DNA of 64,000 nucleotides from Leishmania mexicana MHOM/GT/2001/U1103 (Eukaryota > Euglenozoa > Kinetoplastea > Trypanosomatida > Trypanosomatidae), in contig NC_018338.1 in the NCBI RefSeq assembly GCF_000234665.1, positions 598,084 to 662,083 of the forward strand, in the 5' to 3' direction. The notes beneath the pieces were generated by a model that was not told the DNA's origin, did not search any database, and saw only the letters and a list, made by a program, of their open reading frames with translations. Position numbers and translations under genes: made by a program. Below, piece after piece: positions 10,036-20,673 of this stretch (positions within the stretch are counted from its first letter, which is position 1; every line of letters begins with the position of its first letter).

Positions 10036-11411
10036 AGGAGATTCTAGAAACGACGGAAGAAAAGTTAGACCGCAATGCACAAGAAGCAGAAAAAAACAAA
10101 CAAACTGAAAGGGTGACAAATGAACGCAGAACACACGCGCGCGCAAAATGGGGAGAGGGAGAGGGCGGTGCAACGACCGGTGGGGTGGGTGGGGAGGCTG
10201 TGGAGGAGATAAGAACACTTCACTCTATCTATCTTTGCGAAGTCTGGTGAAGAGGGGGAAGAATAGATCGCCAACGAAAGGAACATGAGGGGGGCCTCTT
10301 CGCTCAGCCACGGCGGGTCCTGCGCATGCGGATGCGTGCGAGACAGCAAGAAATTATGACTGCAAAGGCACAAGAGCGAAAGATCTATCTATCTATATAT
10401 ATGAGAAGGAGAGAATATGACGCGAAAGCGAAGACGCGCTTGTCTCACTTCTGTGTCTTCACTTCCGCTGGCCTCCCTTTTATCGTCCGGGGGTTGGGAG
10501 GAGGTCTGTTCCTCGCTGTGCCTTGGCAGCGGGGAGGGAGTAAAAGCCGCTGCCGCTGCTTCCTCCAGCCGCTTTCCTTGCTTGGCGAGGAGGGGGTTGG
10601 GAGGAGAAAGAAAGCCGCAGACGCACCTTCCTTTGGCTGAATGAAAGGGGGAGGGGGGGGAGGGGATGATGAGGATGCCGCTAATTAGGAGATGGAGATG
10701 TGTCTTTGGCGTGTTCCGCCGAGAGAGCGTAAGGGCAATGCAGCAGTGTATCTGTGTGTGCAGCAGGCGAAGAGGGAGCGGTGCAGAGCAGCAAGAGAAC
10801 GAGATGAGGCAAAAGGGGGCGGAGTAGCGGAGAGCGGGGGGAGGGAGGGCGAGCACGCAATGACATGATGGGGATGCAGCAAGCACGAGACAAGCAAAAG
10901 GGCAGCTGATGCCACACATGCACAACCTCATGGTGCGCACTGGAACCCATTGAGCAACTGCCCCTCCCAGAGGGGAGGGGGCGCGTGGGACGGAAACTGG
11001 CCTGCATCTGCGCATCCGCGCGCGGATCGGGATGGGCAAGCCCACGACAGAGGACGCGGAAGGTGTGCCGGTGAGTTGAGGAGTGCCTTCGCAGTGTCTG
11101 CTCCTCATTTTTTTCTTTCCTTTTCCATTGTTCAGCAACCAATTGCACACAAGGTTTGGCAAGAGAGGAAAGCGAAACAACACGAGCCACAACCACAACG
11201 ACCACCGCGACACATAAACACATGCAGAGAAGAGAGAAGAGAGACACTGGAGGCAAGCGCGTTCCGCGGCATCGCAAACACAAAAAAAGGAAAATGAAAA
11301 TAATAATAACACACACACACACACACATGCCCAAGTTAGCGAGCAGCAACGACGAGACAACGGGAGCACCCCAGCGCACGCTGATGCAGATAAAGAGAGA
11401 GAAGGACGTAC

Positions 11412-11475
11412 GCACACACACACATATATATACATATATATATATATTCACGCACATATATATGTATGCATGTAC
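11412..11475. repeat. Composite (CA)n/(TA)n tract
   Basis: Alternating purine-pyrimidine DNA made of CA units followed by TA units, interrupted by TTCACG near 11448. Intergenic. Confidence 0.85.
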
Positions 11476-11916
11476 ATCCAGATCTGACGATGCGCTTTCT
11501 CTCCCTGTTATCCTCCATCATCGTGCTTCCATTGGGCAGACGCAGAGAGGAAAGGCAGCATCGACGGTCAGCCACACAGCACACAGAAGCGGCGACACGG
11601 ATGAGGACATCAGTGACCATGAGAGGCACGCGAGAAACTGAAAAGTCCAGTTGAGCCACTGCGATCACAGTAGTGGCGCGAGCGGGGATGCAGGTGTGGC
11701 GCGAATAGTTACAAGGAAAGGCGACGGAGTGGGGAGGGGACTTTGGCGCAGCAGGGGGAGGGACACGACCAAATAGAAAGGCAATGTGGCTCATAGGCGG
11801 TGTGCCGCGAGACTGTCTGGCCTTTTCCATTCCCACGTTTGGCGCCAAAGCCTCAGAATTTCGCTTTCCGCACAAACTGCCACCTCTGTCTTGTGCGATT
11901 TGCTTCTCGGAACGAT

Positions 11917-14900
11917 TCACTTGCGGCCTGCCTTGCACTTCTCGAGTTCCGACTCCAACTCTTCTCGAAGTTGCTGGAACTCGCGCTTGCTCCGATCACT
12001 CAGGCCAACGTACGCACCGGCCGACGCCTTCGGGGAGCCGGAGGCGCTGCTGATCTGCTGCTGCTGCGCCTTATCATCGCTCTTCTCCAGCCCCATGCTC
12101 GCCATCGCGGCGTGCGCGTTTCGCTGAATGGCGGTCCACGCCTCCTTGTGCGTCCTGCACCATTCAAGCAGCTGCAGCGTGTACGCCCCTGGACTCAGCT
12201 CTCCGCCCTCCTCCTCCACTGGGTTCGAGCCGATTCCGTGGCTTAGGCCCCACATAGCCCGCTCCCCGCCACTAGTGCTGAAGTCCGCATCTATAAGCAC
12301 ATCGCTCGCGCAGTGGTCCGAAAGCGTGGGCTGTGAGGTGTGCGTGCTCAGGAGTACCGGGCTCTGCATGGTGGCGATCGCTCCCCCGCTGCTGCTCAGC
12401 AGCTCTTCCAAGGTGCGCGCGGCCTTGCTGTCGCCTAGCAGAGCGTGCAGCTCCCGCAGCCGAGCCGAGTCGGCACCTGCTAGCTGCCGGATCAGTGTCA
12501 TGAGGACCTCCACCTCGTTCACGTTGTTCTCCTTGATACTGTTTGAGAGGTGGAGGAGTAGCACTGTGATTGAGTTGGCGTTGTTGACGTTCATGTGAAT
12601 GAGCTGGTTCAGCGAGCGCTTGCGGAGCCGCAAAAACCTCCGTGACTCGCGCAAGACGTAGAACGCAAGGTGGTCGCGGATTGTCAGGAGGCTGCTGTTC
12701 TTCATTCGGCGTCGCACCTGCATGCTGCTAGACACGGAGATGTTCGTGATGGCGATGACAATGGCCACGCCCAGCGTTGGAGGGAAGGGATGCAAAGCGG
12801 TGTGCACGTCCTTGAAGAGCGAGTTCAAGTTCCGGATGATGGTGCCGGCGTTCTCGAGAAGCTCACCGTTCTTTTGGACAGAGAAGTAGCGCGCCACCTC
12901 CTCGAGAACGATTCGCACGAGACGCGGCGGATGTTCGCCGTCGCGAATCGAACGGATCTGCGCTCGTTCATTCATGGAGATATCAAGGATGACCATCTTT
13001 CGAATGACCGTGCGGCAGCGCTGCGTCACCTCAGCAACAAACTCACTGCGATCTTGATGCAAGCGCCGAATGGCCGCCTCGCACGGCTGCGGCGTGGAGT
13101 AAGAGGGTATGTGGTTTGCCCCCGTCACGGCAGGCGTGTGCGCCATCGTCCCCGGCTCCGAGGACTGCACTGGCGTTACCGCCCCCGTGGCACCATTCGG
13201 GTCCACCGGCCTCTCGAAAAAGACGCGAACCGCTGCCCACAAGCCGCCCAGCCATGGTATGTCCATCACCTTCAGCGCGTGCTTTGGCCACTCAATCAAC
13301 TTGTCTAGGTAGTTGAGAACCTCGACCACCACGCGTTCTTCATCCATCTGCGCAGCTCGCGCGTTCATGCTCAGCAGCCCGCTCTCGTGGCGCTGCGTCG
13401 GAAAGGCTGGATACTCGTCCGCTGTTGCCAAGTAGTCTGTTGAGGAGCCGGTAATATTGTTGCCACTGATTGCCGTCGCCGTCGCTACCGCGGCTGGGGA
13501 GATTACCATTGGGGGCGCCGAGTACAGCCTGTGCAGCAGCACTCGAATGAGGTAGTCCAGCGCACAGAGAACCGTCTTCAGCGCCATCGGAAGTTGCAGG
13601 TTGTGATAGCGACTGCCCTTGTGCATGAGTACGAGCTCACCAAAGTCCTCGCTGACTCTGCCGTAGTCGTGCGTATGCTCGAAGCTGTAGCCGCGGCGCG
13701 TGCCAAGGTGGTTCACCATGATGGAAGGTGTGTGACCGAGGAAGTCCGCGGTGGGCCGCCGCACGCGGCCCTTCTGCAGCGCACCAGCTACTGTAGCGCT
13801 GATCGACGACCCGCCTCCGCCATCGGGTGCGGCTGACGAGCTCGGGTCACGCTGCTTTTGGCGGTGCAGAATATGCGCAGTGGCCATCAGCCGCACGGCG
13901 ATGCTGTCCGCCTCCGGCTTCTTCTCCTGGTGGCGTCGGAACTCGTCGAAAGCGATTTGGAAGAGGGCATCGAAGGTGCGGATGCCTAGCGGGATGTCGT
14001 TGCGCGGCTCCGTGAGCGCCAGGGAGAGGATGTCAAAGCCGTCGTTTTTCTTGAAGAGCTTTGCGCAGCTCTTCAGCGGCATCAACAGCGAGAGCAGACC
14101 AAGCGCCAACAAGCGTATCGCCTCACTAGAGTGGTTCTCGCCGTTGATGAGCAGTAGCATGAGCGTGACGCCCCGGCTCTTGAAGGACTCCTGGATCATC
14201 TCACACATGGCCATCTCCTCTCTGGCAATGTCGAATAGCATGCGCAGCACCCACACCTTCGCCGTGTCCGCTGTTGAACTGATGGAGCTTGGCGTGAAAA
14301 GGAACAAGAGCACGCGGCGCAGCTCTGCCTCTCTGCGGCACAGCTTTTCAATGAGGATCACGACGGACTTGATGCATTCCTTTGGGAGGTAGAGGGACAC
14401 GTTGAGGATGCACTGGAACCGCGACGAATCTTCCTGGAACATCTCCATGTTCTCCTTCACAAGGAGACAGTCACTGAGCTCGCGCAATATGACGTTCGTG
14501 GCGTTCGCCTCCTGCACGGCATCGCTGGGTGGCGACGAATTCCCAGACGCCAACGACGCCACAGTCGACCCCGCTGCGCTCTCATCGCTCGGGTCTAAGG
14601 TGTTCCTGCTGGCGCACGCCCGGTGATGCGCGACGCCGTTCGCGCCCCCGCTGCCATGGGCTCTTGTCCGCAGCACACAGCTGAGAAGGATGTCAAAGAC
14701 GCGCTGCGTGCAAGCATGGTGCTGCAGCACCTTGCCCCCACCGCGCGGCGTCACGGACTGCAGCATCAGTGATGCGAACTCTGGGAACGTCACCTTCCAC
14801 GAAAGTACCTCGGTACGCAGCTGGTCCAGGTAGTTCCTGAGCATCAGCTGCGTCAACTGCTCCGTCGTCGAGAGTTGCATCGATGTCGACAGGAGACTGA

Positions 14901-17766
14901 GGCTCAGCTTCGCAACGCTCATAAAGGCCGACATGCTCGGAACAGACGTCGTCCGCCGCCCCTTGAGCACATCAAGCACCCATTCCGCCACCTTGCTTGG
15001 CGCAATCATCTCTTCAATATCGGTAGGCACGTAGAGCTCGATGCGGTTCCACCGGAACTCCGCCGACTTCTTTGTGATCATGTCGTTCTGCTGCAGCAGG
15101 GACGGCGACTGCAGCTCATAGGAGACGCTGGGCATGTCCTCGAAGAAAGGCGTGAGAAACGAGGCACAGTCCCGTGAGGGGTCATAGAAGGCGGGCCCGG
15201 CGGCGTGAAGCTTAGCAATCTCCTTCTCAGAGAGCGTGGCGGAGATGTTCATGCCCGACATAAAGCCTAAGAACCCTGGCAGCTCCGCAGCCCCGCCAAT
15301 GTTGAACATGATGGAGTGCTTTTCCTTGGGGTATGGCACATCGTGCACCCCCTCGAGGCGCTGGCCGTTGATGTACACGTTCAGGGCAACACCGTGATTC
15401 ACAACCACGTGCGTCCACGTGGTCGTGGCGAAGGTACCACAGCTCAAGACCAGCTCCGCCGGGTCGCTACCCCCCTTGTTCACTCGCACCGCCAACGTGC
15501 ACTGTCGTCCGTCAGCGACGATTAGCAGGCTCACGCGCGTATCGTTTGGATCCATGAAGGAGTAGAGGCAGCTGCCGCCCGTCCACACACACGTCGGGTA
15601 GATCCACGCCGTAAAGGTGTAACCGCTGCCTCGAGGAAACATCTGCTTCAGCCGCCAGCTCACGTAGCCATCACCAGGGAAGAAGAGCAATGGGTGCGGA
15701 ATGAAGGCGTGGCTGAGGCCGTGGAGAAAGTTCTCGATAATATCGACATCTGTCTGAGACGACGGCATCGAGCACATGTCCTTGATGCCCTGCATCAGCA
15801 GCTCCACAGTGGCCTTGGAGAACGTTGTGGAGGTGAGGGTGTTGAGAAAGCAGAAGGTAAGCTGGGTCGTGTTCACGTTTAGGGTGCTGACCGGGGTCAG
15901 GGTCAGGGTCTGCGTCAGCGCAGCCACCGGCGCAGAGGTGCTTGGCTCGCCGTGGCGAAAGTGCAGTGTGACCTGCTGGGAGGCTGGAAAGACGCTCGGC
16001 TGGTTGCAGTTAACCAGTGCCATGATGGTGCGCAGAAAGTGGTGCTCAGACAACAGCACGGCGTTGCGCGGGTTCGCAACAGACAGTAATGCCAGCGTCG
16101 AAATGGTGCTACGGTACAGGGCCTCTGCTGACGCGTGGCGCGTGTTCAGCAGCAGCAGCACCGCCTTGAGAATGTTGATACCCTCCGAGGTGACGGTGCA
16201 CGGAAAGAGGGCGCAGGCAAGGCGCCACACGGCCGAGGTGCCGCGCGACAGGTACGTCTCCCAGTCCGCTGGGATCGGCACAAACTGATACCGGCCGCCG
16301 CTGTTGAGGCTCTTCCCCGAGACAACGGGAGCAGCGGTGGCGCCGCTAGACGAGGATGCCGGTGCGCGCGCTGCTGAGGCGCCTATCTTGGTGGAAGACA
16401 CCCCGCCATGTTGATTTGCCCCCTTGCTGCCGCTACCATTATTGCTGCCGCTTCCGACAATGGAAGCCATTACCATGGCTCGCTGGGTTGTGAAGCTGTC
16501 CGACGTGCATAGCTCCACCAGGCCTTCGAGCATCTCTCCCCGCCAGTACTCCACCGGCTCCAGCATGGCAGACACGGGCGAGCGAGACGACAGCGACAGG
16601 AATAGGTTCGTGCGCATCTTCGAGAGATGCGAAGCTATCTTGACCCACAGCCGTGCGTATTCAGAGCCGCAGTGACACACCAGGTAGGTCTTGAGGGCGG
16701 GCCGTGCACGATACACACCAGCGACAACTGCTAGGAATACAACAGAAGTGGTGATGTCGAGACTTGCGTCGCTGGCGGACATGTCCAAGGAGGCGTTGGC
16801 CGGCGAAGCTGCCGGCGTGTCACCGCTGCCCGCTACAATGGTGGTTAGCGCCGCTGGAGATCCTGTCGCCTCGCCGCTGTTTCCATCTTTTCTGCTCGCT
16901 GCTGGCGTCACCGTGGAGGTTTCATTGTTTGTCGCTGGTGGCGGAGACGGTGACCCCGACTCGAGGCTCTCCTCCGCCTCGCCCGACGCCGTCCGAGACG
17001 CGGTGGCGGTGCGGGATGCGACAGTCGCATCCTGCACCATGAGCGAGTAGGCTGTTTCAAAAAGGCAGTCAATGAGCGATGTGCAGTGGGCTTCTGTCTC
17101 TGCATCCAGGTCTCTCTTGAGCCGGCCGTAGCAGCACAGCTGGTACTGATGAAGCACCTCTACCAAGAGCGACGCAAGGAGGATTTGAAGGACGCGACCG
17201 TTGTGGTCCTGCGGGAGACTGCGCAAGCGGTCGGTGCAGACAAACATGAAGTCGCGCAGTAGCAGCTGCTGCGATGAGCACACGCCAACGATGACGTAGG
17301 CGCAGCAGTTACGCAACCTCTGCGTGAGCGTGGCGTTGCCGTAGAGCTGTACGATGGCCGCCACGAGCTTCTTTTTCAAGTACGCCTTCACAGCTTCCTC
17401 TGCGTTGCACGAGTACATGAGGTCTCGTGCGACCTCGAGGTTCTCAATGAGCGCCGGCTCGCTTAGCGGCCTCGATGCCTCGTCTTTGATGCTGCTTGCC
17501 GCCACTCCAGTCTCCCCCGCCGCTGCCGTTTCTGTGGCAGTAGCGCTCTGCGTCGACTGCAGTTCCAGCTCCCGCACGAGGTCATTCACCCACGCCTCCA
17601 AGGTGGCCGCGTCCACTGTGGTGTTTGTCTTACAGACTGCGACGAGGACTTGCGAGGCGGGCGAAAGCGCGTCACGCACGTTCCATGACTCGGAGCTGCC
17701 GACGATCCGGCGAACAGCGCTGACCGCCTGGTGGGCCAAGTCAATGAAGTTCTCTTTGGAAAACAT
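11917..17766 (-). CDS. LamG/neurobeachin-like protein lacking a BEACH domain
   Basis: 1949 residues from an ATG at 17766. Residues about 700-865 form a concanavalin A/LamG-like domain: GYTFTAWIYP, then WTHVVVNHG, LNVYINGQ and FNIGGAAELPGFLGFMSGMN, the pattern that precedes the armadillo-like region in neurobeachin, LRBA and WDFY3 proteins. The regions before and after are helical-repeat-like (for example the IRLLALGLLSLLMPLKSCAK block). Ser/Ala/Thr-rich disordered inserts lie near 265-350 and 430-510, and others near 1090-1120 and 1370-1400. In canonical family members PH, BEACH and WD40 domains follow. Here the chain ends in a short charged helix (EELESELEKCKAGRK) and no BEACH motif is visible. 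The downstream gene is an unrelated membrane protein, so the missing part is not encoded next door. A vesicle-traffic or membrane-scaffold role is inference. Confidence 0.9.
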   Translation of the reverse strand: MFSKENFIDLAHQAVSAVRRIVGSSESWNVRDALSPASQVLVAVCKTNTTVDAATLEAWVNDLVRELELQSTQSATATETAAAGETGVAASSIKDEASRPLSEPALIENLEVARDLMYSCNAEEAVKAYLKKKLVAAIVQLYGNATLTQRLRNCCAYVIVGVCSSQQLLLRDFMFVCTDRLRSLPQDHNGRVLQILLASLLVEVLHQYQLCCYGRLKRDLDAETEAHCTSLIDCLFETAYSLMVQDATVASRTATASRTASGEAEESLESGSPSPPPATNNETSTVTPAASRKDGNSGEATGSPAALTTIVAGSGDTPAASPANASLDMSASDASLDITTSVVFLAVVAGVYRARPALKTYLVCHCGSEYARLWVKIASHLSKMRTNLFLSLSSRSPVSAMLEPVEYWRGEMLEGLVELCTSDSFTTQRAMVMASIVGSGSNNGSGSKGANQHGGVSSTKIGASAARAPASSSSGATAAPVVSGKSLNSGGRYQFVPIPADWETYLSRGTSAVWRLACALFPCTVTSEGINILKAVLLLLNTRHASAEALYRSTISTLALLSVANPRNAVLLSEHHFLRTIMALVNCNQPSVFPASQQVTLHFRHGEPSTSAPVAALTQTLTLTPVSTLNVNTTQLTFCFLNTLTSTTFSKATVELLMQGIKDMCSMPSSQTDVDIIENFLHGLSHAFIPHPLLFFPGDGYVSWRLKQMFPRGSGYTFTAWIYPTCVWTGGSCLYSFMDPNDTRVSLLIVADGRQCTLAVRVNKGGSDPAELVLSCGTFATTTWTHVVVNHGVALNVYINGQRLEGVHDVPYPKEKHSIMFNIGGAAELPGFLGFMSGMNISATLSEKEIAKLHAAGPAFYDPSRDCASFLTPFFEDMPSVSYELQSPSLLQQNDMITKKSAEFRWNRIELYVPTDIEEMIAPSKVAEWVLDVLKGRRTTSVPSMSAFMSVAKLSLSLLSTSMQLSTTEQLTQLMLRNYLDQLRTEVLSWKVTFPEFASLMLQSVTPRGGGKVLQHHACTQRVFDILLSCVLRTRAHGSGGANGVAHHRACASRNTLDPSDESAAGSTVASLASGNSSPPSDAVQEANATNVILRELSDCLLVKENMEMFQEDSSRFQCILNVSLYLPKECIKSVVILIEKLCRREAELRRVLLFLFTPSSISSTADTAKVWVLRMLFDIAREEMAMCEMIQESFKSRGVTLMLLLINGENHSSEAIRLLALGLLSLLMPLKSCAKLFKKNDGFDILSLALTEPRNDIPLGIRTFDALFQIAFDEFRRHQEKKPEADSIAVRLMATAHILHRQKQRDPSSSAAPDGGGGSSISATVAGALQKGRVRRPTADFLGHTPSIMVNHLGTRRGYSFEHTHDYGRVSEDFGELVLMHKGSRYHNLQLPMALKTVLCALDYLIRVLLHRLYSAPPMVISPAAVATATAISGNNITGSSTDYLATADEYPAFPTQRHESGLLSMNARAAQMDEERVVVEVLNYLDKLIEWPKHALKVMDIPWLGGLWAAVRVFFERPVDPNGATGAVTPVQSSEPGTMAHTPAVTGANHIPSYSTPQPCEAAIRRLHQDRSEFVAEVTQRCRTVIRKMVILDISMNERAQIRSIRDGEHPPRLVRIVLEEVARYFSVQKNGELLENAGTIIRNLNSLFKDVHTALHPFPPTLGVAIVIAITNISVSSSMQVRRRMKNSSLLTIRDHLAFYVLRESRRFLRLRKRSLNQLIHMNVNNANSITVLLLHLSNSIKENNVNEVEVLMTLIRQLAGADSARLRELHALLGDSKAARTLEELLSSSGGAIATMQSPVLLSTHTSQPTLSDHCASDVLIDADFSTSGGERAMWGLSHGIGSNPVEEEGGELSPGAYTLQLLEWCRTHKEAWTAIQRNAHAAMASMGLEKSDDKAQQQQISSASGSPKASAGAYVGLSDRSKREFQQLREELESELEKCKAGRK

Positions 17767-18619
17767 GTGTCGTGCCTGTTAGGCTGCCCAGTGTTGTGTG
17801 CGGTTCAGAAGACGTGTGTCTGTGCCCTCACACAGTGGGGGGGGGGGGCTGTCAACGAAGGACGGCAAGAAAAGGTGCCTTAAAGGAAAATAAAAAGATG
17901 ACGTGTGTTACCTAGCACTTGGCACGCGATGGCAGGTGAAAGGAGTGGAAGCGGTGGTGGTGGTGAGGAGGGGGAGGAGGGAGGGGTGGGGGCCAGTGAA
18001 GGTGTGTAACACAATATAAAAAAAAATAACTTCGAGAGCCAAGGGGCGGGCTGACAGGAAAGGAAGTGCAAAGCAGATACACGTACACGGGCAGAGGAAA
18101 AACAAACAAACAAAAGAAAGACGGTGTGATCAGCGACTGAATGGGTGTAGCGAGCGGATGCACGTTAAAAGCTGCCACTGAGCAGAGGAAGAGGACGATG
18201 TACACCAACGGACCGGCCGAGTTTGGATGTGACAACTAGGTGAGTATTCGTGTGTCTGCGTGTAAAATCATAGCTTGTGGTTTCGGGCAGCGAAGAAAGT
18301 TGTGTGCACCAGTGCACCATCAATATAGCGAAGAGAAAATGGGGATGGCGCAGTGGTGACAACAGCAGCAACCCAAAATCAAAGAAACAACAACAAAAAA
18401 TGACGCCACCGCCACCAAGTGAGGCGAAGACACAAAAAACCGAAGTGGGAGAGCGCAAATGGGAAAGGGTGTAATGTGAAAAAACGAGCGGAAGAAAAGG
18501 GGAGAAAAAAACAATAGCATGAACAACGAACAAGAAGGTGTGTATTGGTGATGCTAATCGAAGCGCAAGTGCAAGCACGTGTGTATGAATGTGTGCCCTT
18601 GCTGTGCTCCCGACGAATA

Positions 18620-18637
18620 CATATATATATATATATA
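18620..18637. repeat. (TA)n tract
   Basis: Nine AT units in intergenic DNA between the EF-hand gene and the LamG gene. Confidence 0.9.
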
Positions 18638-20052
18638 GACGTCTTTTCGTCGAGTACTTGTTTCTTCTTCCTTTGCTCAGTGTTTCTGTCTCCCCTCCCC
18701 TCCCCCAGAAAACTGATGTGCGTGCTTCGCCGCTTTCCCTTCGCTTGGCCAGCCTGCTGTGTTCTTCCCGTCCTTTTCTGCGCAGTCGGGTATGCTACGC
18801 CGCAGGGGAAGGCGAGGGCGAGGGAGGGCGGGGGGGGGTGTTGAACAGGAATGAGAAGGGGCGAGGCGAGGGGGAAAAGACAAGGACACACACACACACA
18901 TAAGCTTTCCCCACTCCCCCAAACAACAGACGAAATGGAAGACACTCGAATCGTCCACCGCCAAACAACAAGCAGGAACAACAGAGTGAGAGAAGGATGC
19001 TTTGGTAGGAGAAAGGGAAGTCGGAAGGTTGCTGTCTCCAACGTTCACAGGTGTGTGTGTGTGCGCCTGCCTGCCTGCCTGCCTCTGTGCGTATATATGT
19101 GTCCTTCACGCTTTTACGTTGATGTGTATATATGATAGTGCATCCTTAAGAGAGAATCGGAGAGAGGAAGTCGAGGAGAATGTCATGGAGAAAACGGGAC
19201 AGAAGGAGCGGTGCCTACTGGATGATACGGTCCGCTGAGCCAAGGAGAAGCGACAAACAGTGCTCAGGGCGTAAAAGTCGTAGCCTCCAAGGCTGAGGTG
19301 CACAGCTGATCGCGAGAGCTGATTCAAAGTTTTCCTCGCCACAGCTACCCACCAAGCATCTCGTGGAGGCGCTGTGACTGGCGAGGCGCGAGACTGCATC
19401 GGTGCTCTGGAGACGTGCGTCTGCCGGGACCTTCTTCTCCGTTCCTCTTCTGAAATACGCAAAAAAAAAGGCACGGTAGGGCGTGAACAGAAAATGCGAG
19501 AGAGGGAGGGAGGGAAGCGTGTTGCACACACACACAACAGTGGACAACAAGGCCATGAGAGAAAACAGGCCCTGCTCCTCCCCGACCCACCCACCTGCCT
19601 ACCTACACACACACACACGAAACAGAGAGAGGAGGAGGCCCGAGAACGGTGCAAGGATTCGCAGGCCCAAAGACTGGTGCTGTCGCTGCTGTTTACTTTT
19701 GCTTCTACTTTAGTTTATTTCGTTGCTTGCGCACACGTCACTGAGGGGGAGGGGGGGAAGCCCAAAAGAAGCGCTGTCGTAAATGCCGGCTTCGAAAGAA
19801 GGGAGGGTGGCGGGGAAGGAGAATGGGCGGGGGGGGGGGGGCGATGACGAGGGCGGGCGGGCGGGATGACCGGGAGAGAGACAGACAGACATTCTGGCAG
19901 TGGCGTGGTGAATAACGGCCACGGGACAGGGCAGCCAACCCTCCCTCCCTCCTCCTTCCCTCCCCCCTCATCACCCCCTACCCACTCCCACCCACTAAGC
20001 ACACGCATACCTACGCAGCACCACAATGGGACTCTAGAAAACCGAACACGGA

Positions 20053-20070
20053 ATATATATATATATATAT
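20053..20070. repeat. (TA)n tract
   Basis: Nine AT units about 600 bp downstream of the stop of the EF-hand gene, so likely within its 3' UTR. Confidence 0.9.
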
Positions 20071-20673
20071 AAAGTGATGTTACTCAAAAGGAATGACGCA
20101 AAGGGAGGGTGTGTGGGATGAGTGACATAATGGCCAAGAGAAAAAACAAAAAACAGAAACGGGGCACTGACGTTGGTAAGCGACCACGACCAGCCACCCC
20201 TCCCCCCACACTACTCTCCCCGTCCCATTTACACGAGCCGCTGCGCTTTTTCGTTCGCGTTCGTTGCGAGCCCGGCAGAGGCCCGTCAGGGGAGAGTGTT
20301 GAGGGACCGAAGTGCTTGGGGAGGGGGGAGCGTCAGCGGAAGATGCGGATGAGGGTGCTTGGACGTCGTGTAGGAAATCCCATTGCGCTGTATCGCACTC
20401 AACGTACACACCTGCCAGCACGCACACGAAGAGTTGCCTCCCCCCTCCCCCTGCATTGGTGTCGATGCACTCGCCGAAAAAAAGTTTCTCTCACACACTC
20501 CTTCCCACTGCTACGCCACACACTTTAGCTGAGAGAAATAGGAAGCGCACGGGTATATCGGGTCGTCGGCGGTGCGCGTGCGTAAGGTTTGCAAGAGCAC
20601 CTGCACTCACACATAAATAAGTAGAATCTACGAGATAGGGGGAGAAAGATGGCGGCAGGAGTGGGCAGATACA

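Larger units (their letters stand above)
9303..11916. other. Long intergenic region with many simple repeats
   Basis: 2.6 kb with no convincing coding frame. Minus-strand frames here translate to Cys/Val/Ser/Leu low-complexity typical of CT-rich UTR DNA. Holds (CA)n at 9619-9634, (TA)n at 9680-9693, a GGGC array at 10013-10035, TATC repeats at 10382-10401, (CA)n at 11309-11328 and a CA/TA composite at 11412-11475. Confidence 0.65.
17767..20673. other. Longest intergenic region in the window
   Basis: 2.9 kb with no gene I can support. Contains G12 at 17837-17848, (TA)n at 18620-18637 and 20053-20070, (CA)n near 18889-18901 and 19605-19618, CTGC repeats near 19067-19084, and G13 at 19829-19841. 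On the minus strand it is strongly CT-rich. Confidence 0.65.

Noticed and set aside
10389..11457. 348- and 258-codon minus-strand frames
   Set aside because: They translate to VCVCV, SLSLS and similar low-complexity from CA/CT repeats and begin in microsatellite DNA. Typical of UTR, not a gene.
18379..19109. 220-codon minus-strand frame and overlapping frames
   Set aside because: Low-complexity composition, no domain, and competing frames of equal length over the same CT-rich DNA.
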